Shown here piece by piece: positions 9,575-17,190 of a stretch of DNA of 42,917 nucleotides. Positions within the stretch are counted from its first letter, which is position 1, and each line of letters starts with the position of its first letter. Origin of the DNA: Opitutales bacterium (GTDB lineage: Bacteria; Verrucomicrobiota; Verrucomicrobiia; Opitutales; Seribacteraceae); the NCBI GenBank assembly GCA_029252505.1, contig JAQXBH010000109.1, positions 1 through 42,917 of the forward strand, read 5' to 3'. The translations under genes and the position numbers were made by a program. The notes under the pieces are model-generated. The model ran no database searches. It saw only the letters and a program-made list of their open reading frames with translations, and was not told the DNA's origin.

Positions 9575-10120
9575 TTATCCACGGTTAATATCCCACTCCG
9601 GTTTCCTTTTCGCGGGAGATCTGTTGAATTGAGGTACAAACTCTAAGTGTTCTTCGATCACTTTCTTGAACTTTTGCTCTTTAGCCAGATTTCTCAACTC
9701 ATTTGGATCATTTCGAATATCATACAATTCTCGGGTTCCATCTGCTTACTGGATAAATCTCCAACCTTCCAAACGATCCCAGTGATTATCTTAATTATGC
9801 GTGGTCACTACAGGACGAATTTAGGGTGAATTCTTGTCCTGTAATTGGGGAAATGAAACCAACAACTCCAATTTTTTATTTTATAAGGAAGTGCGCAAAG
9901 TTCAATTAGTGTCGGATAAATATCTAGCAACGACATCGGCTTGCTATGATCTAGACTACTATTCACCTTTGCACCAGAAAAGATAAAAGGTATACGTTTA
10001 CTGTCATTCAAAAGCGTGTTTTACCGATTATTTCCTTTTCTCCTAAGTCCCATATGTTTATCTCGCCCTAAGGGAAACGAATGATGAAAAACTGTAAGAA
10101 ATAAAATATCATCATAATAA
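9575..10120 (-). pseudogene. sulfatase remnant (C-terminal part only), decayed
   Basis: Reading leftward, pieces of a type I sulfatase C-terminus appear in order but in different frames. First come degraded relatives of the histidine/lysine region ('LGRDKHMG', 'GEKEIIGKTR'). Next is 'RIPFIFSG' with 'SLLDIYPTLIELC' in the frame of the ORF at 10011-9808. Finally '[39 protein letters not shown]' appears in another frame. I see a one-base frameshift near 9800-9810, in-frame TAA codons at 9791-9793 and 9746-9748, and the natural stop at 9575-9577. The second stop sits where relatives usually have a tyrosine, so a TAT to TAA change is likely. The N-terminal half with the formylglycine CxPxR site is absent. 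The right boundary is approximate. Confidence 0.8.
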
Positions 10121-10301
10121 AACAAAAAGAAACTCTATTTTAAAAGCAATATTATGCTCGTTTTACCATTGATTTATTCACAAAGCATGTCACAATAAAC
10201 ACTTTATTCGTTTATTCATGGAAAGGCTTGGAAGCTTAATCTTAAATTTCCCGACCCGAAATGTTACGAACGATCTAGGATAATTCAAAGAAAATAGTAA
10301 A
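10121..10301. other. non-coding region upstream of the RRM gene
   Basis: AT-rich sequence between the sulfatase remnant and the RRM start, with no supported ORF and no trace of the sulfatase N-terminus that I can recognise. It should hold the RRM promoter and leader, but I cannot assign -35/-10 boxes with confidence. Confidence 0.5.
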
Positions 10302-10574
10302 ATGGAAATATATGTGGGAAATCTCCCTTGGTCAATCAGTGATCAAGATTTATCGGATGCATTTGGTGCACACGGAAAAGTTGAAAAAGCTGCAATCATA
10401 TCTGATCGCACTTCAGGACGTTCTAAAGGCTTCGGCTTTGTGACTATGGAAGACGCAGACGAAGCTAATAAAGCAATCGAAGCAATGAATGGTGCTGAAA
10501 TGGCTGGACGAAACCTTAAAGTAAATGAGGCACGCCCTCGTGAGGAACGCCCTCCTCGCCAGTCAAACTGGTAA
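10302..10574 (+). CDS. single-RRM RNA-binding protein
   Basis: A 90-residue glycine-rich-type RNA-binding protein made of one RNA recognition motif and a short basic tail. RNP2 is 'IYVGNL' (3-8) and RNP1 is 'KGFGFVTM' (42-49), both with the aromatic residues that stack on RNA bases. The helix 'ADEANKAIEAMNGAEMAGR' and strand 'NLKVNEARP' complete the fold. The tail 'REERPPRQSNW' is short compared with cyanobacterial Rbp proteins. Such proteins bind single-stranded RNA in the cytoplasm and are often cold-induced, though nothing here shows regulation. The gene is monocistronic: a strong terminator follows 9 nt after the stop. A broken second copy lies downstream. Confidence 0.95.
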   Translation: MEIYVGNLPWSISDQDLSDAFGAHGKVEKAAIISDRTSGRSKGFGFVTMEDADEANKAIEAMNGAEMAGRNLKVNEARPREERPPRQSNW

Positions 10575-10612
10575 TCTTTAATTAAAAAAATCCGCTCAAC
10601 GCGGATTTTTTT
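10542..10612 (+). repeat. 71-nt direct repeat, copy 1 (RRM 3' end plus terminator)
   Basis: Covers the last codons of the RRM gene and its terminator. By hand alignment it matches 10773-10843 with 7 mismatches in 71 positions and no gap, at an offset of 231 nt. Confidence 0.9.
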
Positions 10613-10614
10613 TT
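10584..10614 (+). terminator. rho-independent terminator of the RRM gene
   Basis: A-tract, TCCGC (10591-10595), loop TCAAC, GCGGA (10601-10605) and nine T. The A and T tracts can pair to extend the stem to about 12 bp, making this nearly symmetrical and possibly active in both directions. Confidence 0.9.
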
Positions 10615-10643
10615 GGCTTTTTCCAAGTTCTGTAAAAGATCAG

Positions 10644-10802
10644 TTAAATTTAAAATGCTGCGATCCAATCATAATTCAGAACATTCTTATCACTTTTGCT
10701 TTGTGACTATAGTAAACACAGAAGTAGATATTAAATGATGCTGTATTGACTTTATCAAATCTAAAAGAGAAAGAGGACCCCCCTCCTCGCCAGTCAAACT
10801 AG
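10644..10802 (+). pseudogene. decayed tandem copy of the RRM gene
   Basis: A second, broken copy of the upstream RRM gene. 'GCTTTGTGACTAT' (10698-10710) repeats 10435-10447 exactly, flanked by clear but diverged matches (from about 'GCTGC' at 10657 and 'TTCAG' at 10675 on the left). The offset to the intact gene drops from 268 to 263 and then 231 nt, so roughly 5 and 32 bases were lost in this copy. The retained frame reads 'CFVTIVNTEVDIK' then TGA, where the intact gene has 'GFVTMEDADEANK'. The last tryptophan codon TGG has become TAG. The left edge is uncertain because the first third of the gene is not recognisable. Confidence 0.8.
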
Positions 10803-10843
10803 TAATCTTTATTTAAAAAATTCCGCTTTACGCGGATTTTTTT
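10773..10843 (+). repeat. 71-nt direct repeat, copy 2
   Basis: Best preserved part of the duplicated RRM unit: 3' coding end plus terminator, 64 of 71 positions identical to 10542-10612 by eye. Preservation of the terminator better than the coding part may be chance or may reflect continued use. Confidence 0.9.
10815..10843 (+). terminator. second copy of the RRM terminator
   Basis: TCCGC (10822-10826), loop TTTAC, GCGGA (10832-10836), seven T. One A-to-T change at the stem base breaks the A/T-tract extension seen in copy 1. It insulates the flagellin gene from read-through. Confidence 0.8.
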
Positions 10844-10861
10844 GTTTAATTTAAAATTGAT

Positions 10862-10888
10862 TAAAGGTTCATCGAATACGGTCGACTT
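10862..10888 (+). promoter_or_regulatory. candidate sigma-28 (FliA-type) promoter for flagellin
   Basis: TAAAGGTT (10862-10869), 11 nt, then GTCGACTT (10881-10888). The enterobacterial sigma-28 consensus is TAAAGTTT-N11-GCCGATAA; the -35 half differs at one base and spacing is exact, while the -10 half matches at G, CGA only. A start site 6-7 nt beyond would leave a leader of only about 5 nt before the ATG at 10900, which is odd, so the call is tentative. Confidence 0.4.
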
Positions 10889-10899
10889 TAGATAGTAAC

Positions 10900-12171
10900 A
10901 TGGCCTTTCATATAAACTCAGATTCTAGTACCTCAATATCTCGACAATATTCAAATAAAGCAATTCAAGGCACGAAGAAAAGTATACAAAGAATAAGCAC
11001 TGGTCAAAAAATTGTTTCTCCTAGTGATGATGCTGCGGGACTTGCAGTCGCAAGTAAACTTGCGGGTAAAACAAAAAATCTGTTTAAATTAAAAGAAAAT
11101 TTTCAAAATTCATTATCTTTTCTGCAGATTCAAAATAGTATTATTGAGAATGCGGGAAAAATGATTACCCGAGCTAGCGAACTCAAACATCAATTTCACG
11201 ATTTAACAAAAAACAGTTCTGATAAGGCAAATTACGATGAAGAATTTAGAGAAATACAATTGCAATTAAGAGAACTGCAACAGCAAAAATTTAACGGAGT
11301 TAGTTTGTTTGCGAGTGGAAATGTGAAATCATTAGCCTCATCTTCTAATCATGCCAGTATTCTTAAAGTCGAACACCTCGATCACAGTAAATCGCTGGAT
11401 ATTCACAGGACTGGCATCTTCGATTCCTTGTTTATTGAAAAAAAACCAAACGAACAAGATGTTCCATTTCCCAATATTAATGGAGATGGTAATGAAACTA
11501 AACTGACGATTCCGTTAACTTCTCGTAATGGTGAAGTCACATGGAATATTCAATCTGGTTTTGCTGGAGACCGATTTACAATACAACAAGGCACAGATGT
11601 TTTGTTAGACGAAGTTTACGGAAAACCATTATTTGGTGCAAATCCTAATATCGTGTTCGGGGATGGTTTTACTGGTAATGCCAGCTCTAATGATCATCGA
11701 TTTGGTAAAGATCCAGCAACTGGTGGAACTATTTCATTTCCTGTTTCATCTATCAATGATACGGAAGACCTTACTTTCTTTGTTAATAAAGGAGGTCAAA
11801 CCTTGGCGACTGCAACGCAATGGGAAACTGACATTAAGATAACTTATAGTTCTACTCAAATGTCACTAACAGATGGTAACATTTATTCACTGGGAGACTT
11901 TGAATTTTCTGAGTTTTCAGGGTTCTCCGATGTAATATCAAATGCAATTGCACAAAACGGTTCCAGCCAATCGAGGATTAATTACGAGTATGAACATATC
12001 AACACTTCACAAATTCATTTATCAAGTGCTCATAGTAAAATTAATGATGCTGATTATGCCAAAGAATCCCTAAGACTAGCAAAATTTAATATCTTAAGCC
12101 AATCATCTGCTAAAATGATTGGACAAGCAAATCAATTGACAAAGCTTGCTATCAAAATCATGGGACAGTAG
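10900..12171 (+). CDS. flagellin
   Basis: A 423-residue flagellin, the filament subunit exported through the flagellar type III apparatus. The N-terminal D0/D1 helices are typical ('RISTGQKIVSPSDDAAGLAVASKLAG', about 32-57, and 'RELQQQKFNGVSLFA'), and so is the C-terminal helix ('SAHSKINDADYAKESLRLAKFNIL' to 'LTKLAIKIMGQ'). The middle, about 150-340, is a variable beta-rich surface region with acidic glycine-rich turns ('NINGDGNETK', 'IVFGDGFTG'). It has no cysteine that I can see. No other flagellar gene is in the window, so this is an isolated flagellin locus. The start is fixed by the conserved N-terminus 'MAFHINSD'. The gene looks more AT-rich than its right neighbours. Confidence 0.95.
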   Translation: MAFHINSDSSTSISRQYSNKAIQGTKKSIQRISTGQKIVSPSDDAAGLAVASKLAGKTKNLFKLKENFQNSLSFLQIQNSIIENAGKMITRASELKHQFHDLTKNSSDKANYDEEFREIQLQLRELQQQKFNGVSLFASGNVKSLASSSNHASILKVEHLDHSKSLDIHRTGIFDSLFIEKKPNEQDVPFPNINGDGNETKLTIPLTSRNGEVTWNIQSGFAGDRFTIQQGTDVLLDEVYGKPLFGANPNIVFGDGFTGNASSNDHRFGKDPATGGTISFPVSSINDTEDLTFFVNKGGQTLATATQWETDIKITYSSTQMSLTDGNIYSLGDFEFSEFSGFSDVISNAIAQNGSSQSRINYEYEHINTSQIHLSSAHSKINDADYAKESLRLAKFNILSQSSAKMIGQANQLTKLAIKIMGQ

Positions 12172-12252
12172 TCACGGTCATTTTTTTGGCTTTTTTCGAA
12201 CTCTTTTTACTTCAAGTTTGCCTGATATAAAAAATTACTTCAGGAATTCACT

Positions 12253-13668
12253 ATGAGTGTAGAGTACCCAACCACCTTTCTTCAAAGCGTAGACCGCTGC
12301 TTCAACCGTGCGGCAGACGCTTTAGAATTGCCCAAAGGCCTTGCCCGTCAAATCCGCACCTGTAATGCGATTTGTGAGATGAAGTTTGGAGTGGAAATAC
12401 AAGGCGGATACGAAATATTTACCGGTTGGCGGGCGACTCATAGTGAACATGTTCTTCCCGCAAAAGGCGGTATTCGATATGCCCCATTCGCGGATCAGCA
12501 GGAAGTAGAAGCATTGGCAGCCCTCATGACCTATAAATGCTCGATAGTCAGTGTTCCTTACGCCGGCTCAAAGGGTGCACTCAAGATTGATCCAAAAAAA
12601 TATTCTATCGAAGAACTTGAACATATTACCAGAAGGTTTGCCCAGGAACTGGATAAAAGAGGATTACTTGGACCGGGAATCAATGTGCCGGCACCTGATA
12701 TGGGAACTGGACAAAGAATGATGTCATGGATTGCGGATGAATATCAAAAACTGCACCCATCTGATATTAATGCCCAAGGATGCGTTACCGGAAAACCAGT
12801 TCATTTTGGAGGGGTTGAGGGAAGAGTAGAGGCAACCGGGCGAGGAGTACAATATGGTCTGCAAGAATTTTTCAGACATCGCGATGATGTATCGTCCGCA
12901 AATTTAGAGGGCAGCTTAGACGGTAAGAAAATTATCGTTCAGGGCCTCGGAAATGTCGGTTATCACGCAGCAAAATTCCTTCAGCAGGAAGATGGTGCCT
13001 TGATCATAGGAATTTTAGAAAGAGATGGAGCAATCATTAATGAAAAGGGATTAGACGTCGAAGAAGTCTCTAAATACAAATTAGAACACGGAAAAGTCGA
13101 AGGTTTCCCTGATTCCCAGTTTATAAAAAATGGAAATGATGTGCTGGAACATCCGTGCGACATTCTCATTCCCGCAGCAATGGAGGGAGTGATTACCCAC
13201 GAAAACGCCCCGAGAATCCAGGCAAAAGTCCTGGCTGAAGCAGCCAATGGACCCGTCACCTACGAGGCTGATCAAATTCTCAACGAAAAAGCTATCTTTA
13301 TCATTCCCGATGCCTACCTCAATGCCGGCGGAGTAACAGTATCCTATTTTGAGTGGCTCAAAAATTTATCTCATGTTCGATTTGGGCGCATGGATCGGCG
13401 GTTTGTCGAAGCACAGGGCCAAAAAATAATAGAGGCCATAGAAAGTGGAATTGGAAAATCACTCGCTCAAGTGGCAAAAGATAAACTTTTAGCCGGTCCA
13501 AGCGAAATTGACCTCGTTCGTTCTGGTTTGGACGACACGATGCGAGTCGCGTATTCGGAGATTAAAGAACAACAGCTATCGAATAACTTAATAAATGAAC
13601 GAAGGACTGCGGCTTACGCTTTAGCTATCCGCAATATAGCGGATATTTACGAAAGCATGTATTTATAA
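12253..13668 (+). CDS. glutamate dehydrogenase (Glu/Leu/Phe/Val dehydrogenase family)
   Basis: A 471-residue amino-acid dehydrogenase that interconverts glutamate with 2-oxoglutarate and ammonia using NAD(P). The substrate lysine lies in 'PAKGGIRY' (K71), the catalytic lysine in 'PYAGSKGAL' (K107), and the conserved aspartate in 'NVPAPDMGTG' (D149). The Rossmann segment 'VQGLGNVGYHAAKFL' begins near residue 229. An acidic residue at the end of the second strand ('GILERDG') favours NAD(H), as an inference. Length is a little above the usual 410-450. 'AGGA' is placed about 7 nt before the ATG. The gene is followed after 6 nt by the semialdehyde dehydrogenase gene, so the two likely form an operon linking 2-oxoglutarate supply to nitrogen metabolism. 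Confidence 0.92.
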   Translation: MSVEYPTTFLQSVDRCFNRAADALELPKGLARQIRTCNAICEMKFGVEIQGGYEIFTGWRATHSEHVLPAKGGIRYAPFADQQEVEALAALMTYKCSIVSVPYAGSKGALKIDPKKYSIEELEHITRRFAQELDKRGLLGPGINVPAPDMGTGQRMMSWIADEYQKLHPSDINAQGCVTGKPVHFGGVEGRVEATGRGVQYGLQEFFRHRDDVSSANLEGSLDGKKIIVQGLGNVGYHAAKFLQQEDGALIIGILERDGAIINEKGLDVEEVSKYKLEHGKVEGFPDSQFIKNGNDVLEHPCDILIPAAMEGVITHENAPRIQAKVLAEAANGPVTYEADQILNEKAIFIIPDAYLNAGGVTVSYFEWLKNLSHVRFGRMDRRFVEAQGQKIIEAIESGIGKSLAQVAKDKLLAGPSEIDLVRSGLDDTMRVAYSEIKEQQLSNNLINERRTAAYALAIRNIADIYESMYL

Positions 13669-13674
13669 AATCCC

Positions 13675-15090
13675 GTGCCCGCTTATTTCCCAGACGCAAC
13701 TGAGGAAGAAATCGATGAATGCCTAAGAAAGGCTGATAATTGTTTTAATTTCTTCAGGAAACTGGAAGGTAAAAGACGTGCAGAATTTCTTTTTCAAATT
13801 GCCCAGGAACTGGAAAGTGAGAGTAAAAAAATACTTGCCGTTTCCGAAGAGGAAACACTTTTGGGAAATCCCCGCCTTCAAGTAGAGTTAGCCAGAACTA
13901 TTGCAGAGATTGGAATCTTTGCGAATGTGGCGAATTCCGGCGAATGGCTTCAGACTTCTCTCCAAGATTTTGGTAAAAGTCCCTTCATTACCAAGCTAAG
14001 CAAACAAAATATTCCACTCGGCCCAGTATTGGTAATAGGTGCCTGTAATTTCCCCTTGGCAATATCGGTGGTAGGAACGGACACAGTATCGGCTTTAGCA
14101 GTAGGCTGTCCGGTTGTCGTAAAAGCCCATCCCGACCATCCTAAAACATGTCAACTACTTGCCGATCTTGTCGACAAAGCCGCTGAAAAATCAGGGATGC
14201 CCGTAGGTACTTTCCAGTTAGTTCATGGAAAGAATTATCAAATTACGGAAAAGCTGGTGCTTCATTCGAAAACAGCCTGCGTTGCCTTTACTGGGTCGTT
14301 CCTAGGTGGTTCAACATTATCTCAAATTACTTCTCAACGGGAATACCCCATCCCCTTCCATGCGGAAATGGGCAGCCTGAACCCGGTGGTATTCTTGCCC
14401 AAAGCTGTTTCTAATAATCCGACCCAATTAGCGCACGGTTATGTTCAGGCAGTGAACCTATTTGCTGGACAAATGTGTACAAAGCCCGGTGCACTCTTCT
14501 TTATAAACTCGGAGAAAGATAATACCCTCACTCAGTTGATTAAAGAAACTGTTCGGGCCCAGGAAATCCTTCCAATGCTCAACGAAAATGTCTATCAAAA
14601 TTACGAAAAGAGCGTCCGTTTCCTTAGAGATACAGTTCCACTCTTAGCTACTAATGAACAGAATAGCCATGAGAGTAAAAATCCAGCTTTTTGCCGAATT
14701 TTCCAAATCTCTGCCGAGGAATATATCGAAAAACCCGAAATCCGAGCCGAGGCATTTGGGCCAGCTTCGTTGGTAATACAGTGTAAAAATGAAAATGAGC
14801 TGTTTAGTTGTATTGATTCCTTGGAAGGTAGTTTAACCGCAAGCCTACACTGCGAGAGGAAGGAAGATTTCTTAAGTCGTAAGATTATTCCCAAACTTGA
14901 ATCAGTTACAGGCCGATTACTTTGGAATGAATTTCCGCCTGGTGTAAGTCCAGGACCGGCGACTCATCACGGAGGACCCTGGCCTGCGACTACCGACTCT
15001 CGGTATACATCAATTGGAAAGGAAGCATATAAAAGATTTGTACGTCCTTTGTGTAAACAAGGTTTCCCTGAAAATAAATTTCAGCTTTGA
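13675..15090 (+). CDS. 2-oxoglutarate-semialdehyde (2,5-dioxopentanoate) dehydrogenase type aldehyde dehydrogenase
   Basis: A 471-residue NAD(P)-dependent aldehyde dehydrogenase. The active-site glutamate lies in 'AEMGSLNPVVFLP' (E231) and the nucleophile in 'GQMCTKPGALF' (C268), with 'ACNFPLA' (N125) completing the site. 'GSLNPV' and 'CTKPG' are the signature pair of the 2-oxoglutarate-semialdehyde dehydrogenase subgroup used in pentose, glucarate and hydroxyproline breakdown, unlike the 'GQxC' context of betaine-aldehyde enzymes. Starts at GTG 13675, 6 nt after the glutamate dehydrogenase stop, with no clear Shine-Dalgarno site, suggesting coupling. None of the upstream dehydratases of those pathways is in the window. 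The last 10 nt overlap the convergent macB-like gene. Confidence 0.87.
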   Translation: MPAYFPDATEEEIDECLRKADNCFNFFRKLEGKRRAEFLFQIAQELESESKKILAVSEEETLLGNPRLQVELARTIAEIGIFANVANSGEWLQTSLQDFGKSPFITKLSKQNIPLGPVLVIGACNFPLAISVVGTDTVSALAVGCPVVVKAHPDHPKTCQLLADLVDKAAEKSGMPVGTFQLVHGKNYQITEKLVLHSKTACVAFTGSFLGGSTLSQITSQREYPIPFHAEMGSLNPVVFLPKAVSNNPTQLAHGYVQAVNLFAGQMCTKPGALFFINSEKDNTLTQLIKETVRAQEILPMLNENVYQNYEKSVRFLRDTVPLLATNEQNSHESKNPAFCRIFQISAEEYIEKPEIRAEAFGPASLVIQCKNENELFSCIDSLEGSLTASLHCERKEDFLSRKIIPKLESVTGRLLWNEFPPGVSPGPATHHGGPWPATTDSRYTSIGKEAYKRFVRPLCKQGFPENKFQL

Positions 15091-17150
15091 TGCCTCAATG
15101 CATCTACTGGGTTCATACTAGCCGCTTTTCGAGCGGGATAAATACCAAATAGAACTCCTGTTAGTACAGCGGTTATAAGAACTAAGGGCAGTGACCATAT
15201 AACCAACTCCGGAGTCATATTTTTCATAGAGGGTGGAAAAGATTCAAAAATGGAAGGGGTAAATTTTTCAATCAAGCCAAGTCCTAATTTGTAAGCAGGC
15301 TCACATAAAAATCCGGCAGCAATTCCAAGAATTCCACCCAATCCAGTTAGTGCCATAGTTTCTATTAGGAATTGAAGCGTAATATCTCCTTTTCTCGCTC
15401 CCAGTGCACGCCTAATCCCAATTTCACGAGTTCTTTCTGTAACAGTAGCGAGCATAATATTCATTATTCCGATTCCGCCCACGAGAAGTGAAATACCGGC
15501 AACTAATCCCATTAATCCAACAAAAGTAAGTTTCGCTTTTTCCGCCTGTTCCATTAATTCCAAAGGAACGGTAACTTGATAATCTTCCATTTCATGCTCT
15601 TTACCCAACAAGTCGCGAATCATTTGAGCTACCGTCATTAATTTTTGAGGGTCCTTCAAAGTAAGGGTAATTTTGGAGACCAAAGGGGAACCGTCATATC
15701 CTCGATAATAGTAATCAAACACTTTTGACCATACTGTTTGCAGGGGTAAATAAACATTGTCCTCAAATAATTCTTTGAAACCAAGGCCATCAGAATCCTT
15801 TAATTCGCTTCTTGGGCTAACCTCCCCCACAACAATATATAAATTACCAGCAATATTTATTGTTTGGCCAATTGAATCCCCAAATGGAAAAAGTGTTTTT
15901 GCCAATCCGGTAGCTAATACACAAACTTCTGCTTTTTGTTGATTATCGAGATCGGACAGAAATCTTCCCTTGTGCACCTCTAAATTATGTAAATTTTGAT
16001 AATTTGGCATACACCCGAGTAATTCTGCCCGAGTTTTGCCGGCTTTTGTAAAAACAGTTCGATTGTTAAGTTCACGGGTTGGATAGATTGCAGTTAGAAA
16101 GGGAATCGATTTAGAAATTTTTTCTAGATCATTGGAAGTGATGCCATAAGAATAAAAATACTTCCCCTTATTTCTTCTCTCCTCTTCTGGTGGTTTTTTT
16201 GAAGACAAAATTAAATTATTAGCACCTAGTGCCATAATTTCACCCTCCGCCTGTTCTGCAATGCCTTCTCCGATCGCCAACAACCAGACTACACTAACAA
16301 CCCCAATAAAAACTCCTAAACCAGTTAACAAAGACCGCATTGGATGAGTCCAAATACTAAGCAACGCAGTCTTAACTAAATTTTGCCAGAACCTTACAAT
16401 TCTTTGACGCCAAGAAAATACACTGTCAGGGATTGGCTCTAGTCTTGAAGATTCAGGTCCAACAGGTTCTTTATTTCTAATATCCTCGACGATCTTCCCA
16501 TCTTTCATCCGCACAATTCTGCTTGCACGCTGGGCCACCTCATCTTCATGAGTAACCAAGACAATTGTTTTTCCATCCCGGTTTAATTCATCCAATAACA
16601 AGAGTATTTCCTCGGTAGTTTTACTATCTAAATTACCGGTGGGTTCATCTGCTAAAACAAAAGCAGGATTCCCAGATAGCGATCTTGCGATGCCCACTCT
16701 TTGCTGCTGCCCTCCCGATAGTTCCTGAGGGCGATGATTTACTCGATCCCCCAGTCCTATTCGCTGCGCTAATGCTAATGCTGTCGCAAGTTTATCTTTA
16801 GAACTACGAAGATAAGCTCGGGGCATTCTTATATTATCCAATACATTTAGGTATGGAATTAAATTGTATGATTGAAAAACAAAACCAATTGATTCTCCAC
16901 GAACCTTAGATAGTTCGTTATCACTTAATTTAGTAACTTCAGTTCCATTCACTTCATGACTCCCACCTGAGGAACGATCGAGACAGCCAAGTAAATTTAA
17001 TAAAGTACTTTTCCCTGATCCAGATGGCCCCATGATTGCAAGGTAATCACCTTCTGGAACATCTAAATCAATACCGTCAAGTGCCCGAACTTCCTCGGTT
17101 CCCATTTGGTAAACCTTAGACAATGAACGAACAGAGAAAGCAAGGTTCAT
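15081..17150 (-). CDS. MacB-type ABC transporter (ATPase fused to permease)
   Basis: A 689-residue type VII ABC transporter. The N-terminal ATPase has Walker A 'GPSGSGKST' (41-49), signature 'LSGGQQQR' (144-151), Walker B 'FVLADEP' (164-170) and the switch histidine H201. One transmembrane helix (about 274-294) leads to a large periplasmic domain. Three more helices follow at the C-terminus, with the FtsX/MacB motifs 'ERTREIGIRRALGA' and 'YPARKAASMNPVDALR'. ATPase and permease on one chain, ATPase first, is the MacB layout, not LolCDE, and matches E. coli MacB in size. It is the last gene of the run that begins with the giant PSD1 protein, 40 nt after the membrane-fusion gene. Substrate unknown: peptides, lipids or siderophores are all possible. 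Confidence 0.93.
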   Translation of the reverse strand: MNLAFSVRSLSKVYQMGTEEVRALDGIDLDVPEGDYLAIMGPSGSGKSTLLNLLGCLDRSSGGSHEVNGTEVTKLSDNELSKVRGESIGFVFQSYNLIPYLNVLDNIRMPRAYLRSSKDKLATALALAQRIGLGDRVNHRPQELSGGQQQRVGIARSLSGNPAFVLADEPTGNLDSKTTEEILLLLDELNRDGKTIVLVTHEDEVAQRASRIVRMKDGKIVEDIRNKEPVGPESSRLEPIPDSVFSWRQRIVRFWQNLVKTALLSIWTHPMRSLLTGLGVFIGVVSVVWLLAIGEGIAEQAEGEIMALGANNLILSSKKPPEEERRNKGKYFYSYGITSNDLEKISKSIPFLTAIYPTRELNNRTVFTKAGKTRAELLGCMPNYQNLHNLEVHKGRFLSDLDNQQKAEVCVLATGLAKTLFPFGDSIGQTINIAGNLYIVVGEVSPRSELKDSDGLGFKELFEDNVYLPLQTVWSKVFDYYYRGYDGSPLVSKITLTLKDPQKLMTVAQMIRDLLGKEHEMEDYQVTVPLELMEQAEKAKLTFVGLMGLVAGISLLVGGIGIMNIMLATVTERTREIGIRRALGARKGDITLQFLIETMALTGLGGILGIAAGFLCEPAYKLGLGLIEKFTPSIFESFPPSMKNMTPELVIWSLPLVLITAVLTGVLFGIYPARKAASMNPVDALRHQS

Positions 17151-17190
17151 CTATTAAAAAAGGGGGGATTATACAAAAAGAGAATTCCCT

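Noticed and set aside
15081-17150. Lipoprotein-release (LolCDE) transporter as an alternative to MacB
   Set aside because: ATPase and permease are fused on one chain and the gene follows an adaptor and a TolC-like gene, which fits MacB; Lol ATPases are separate.
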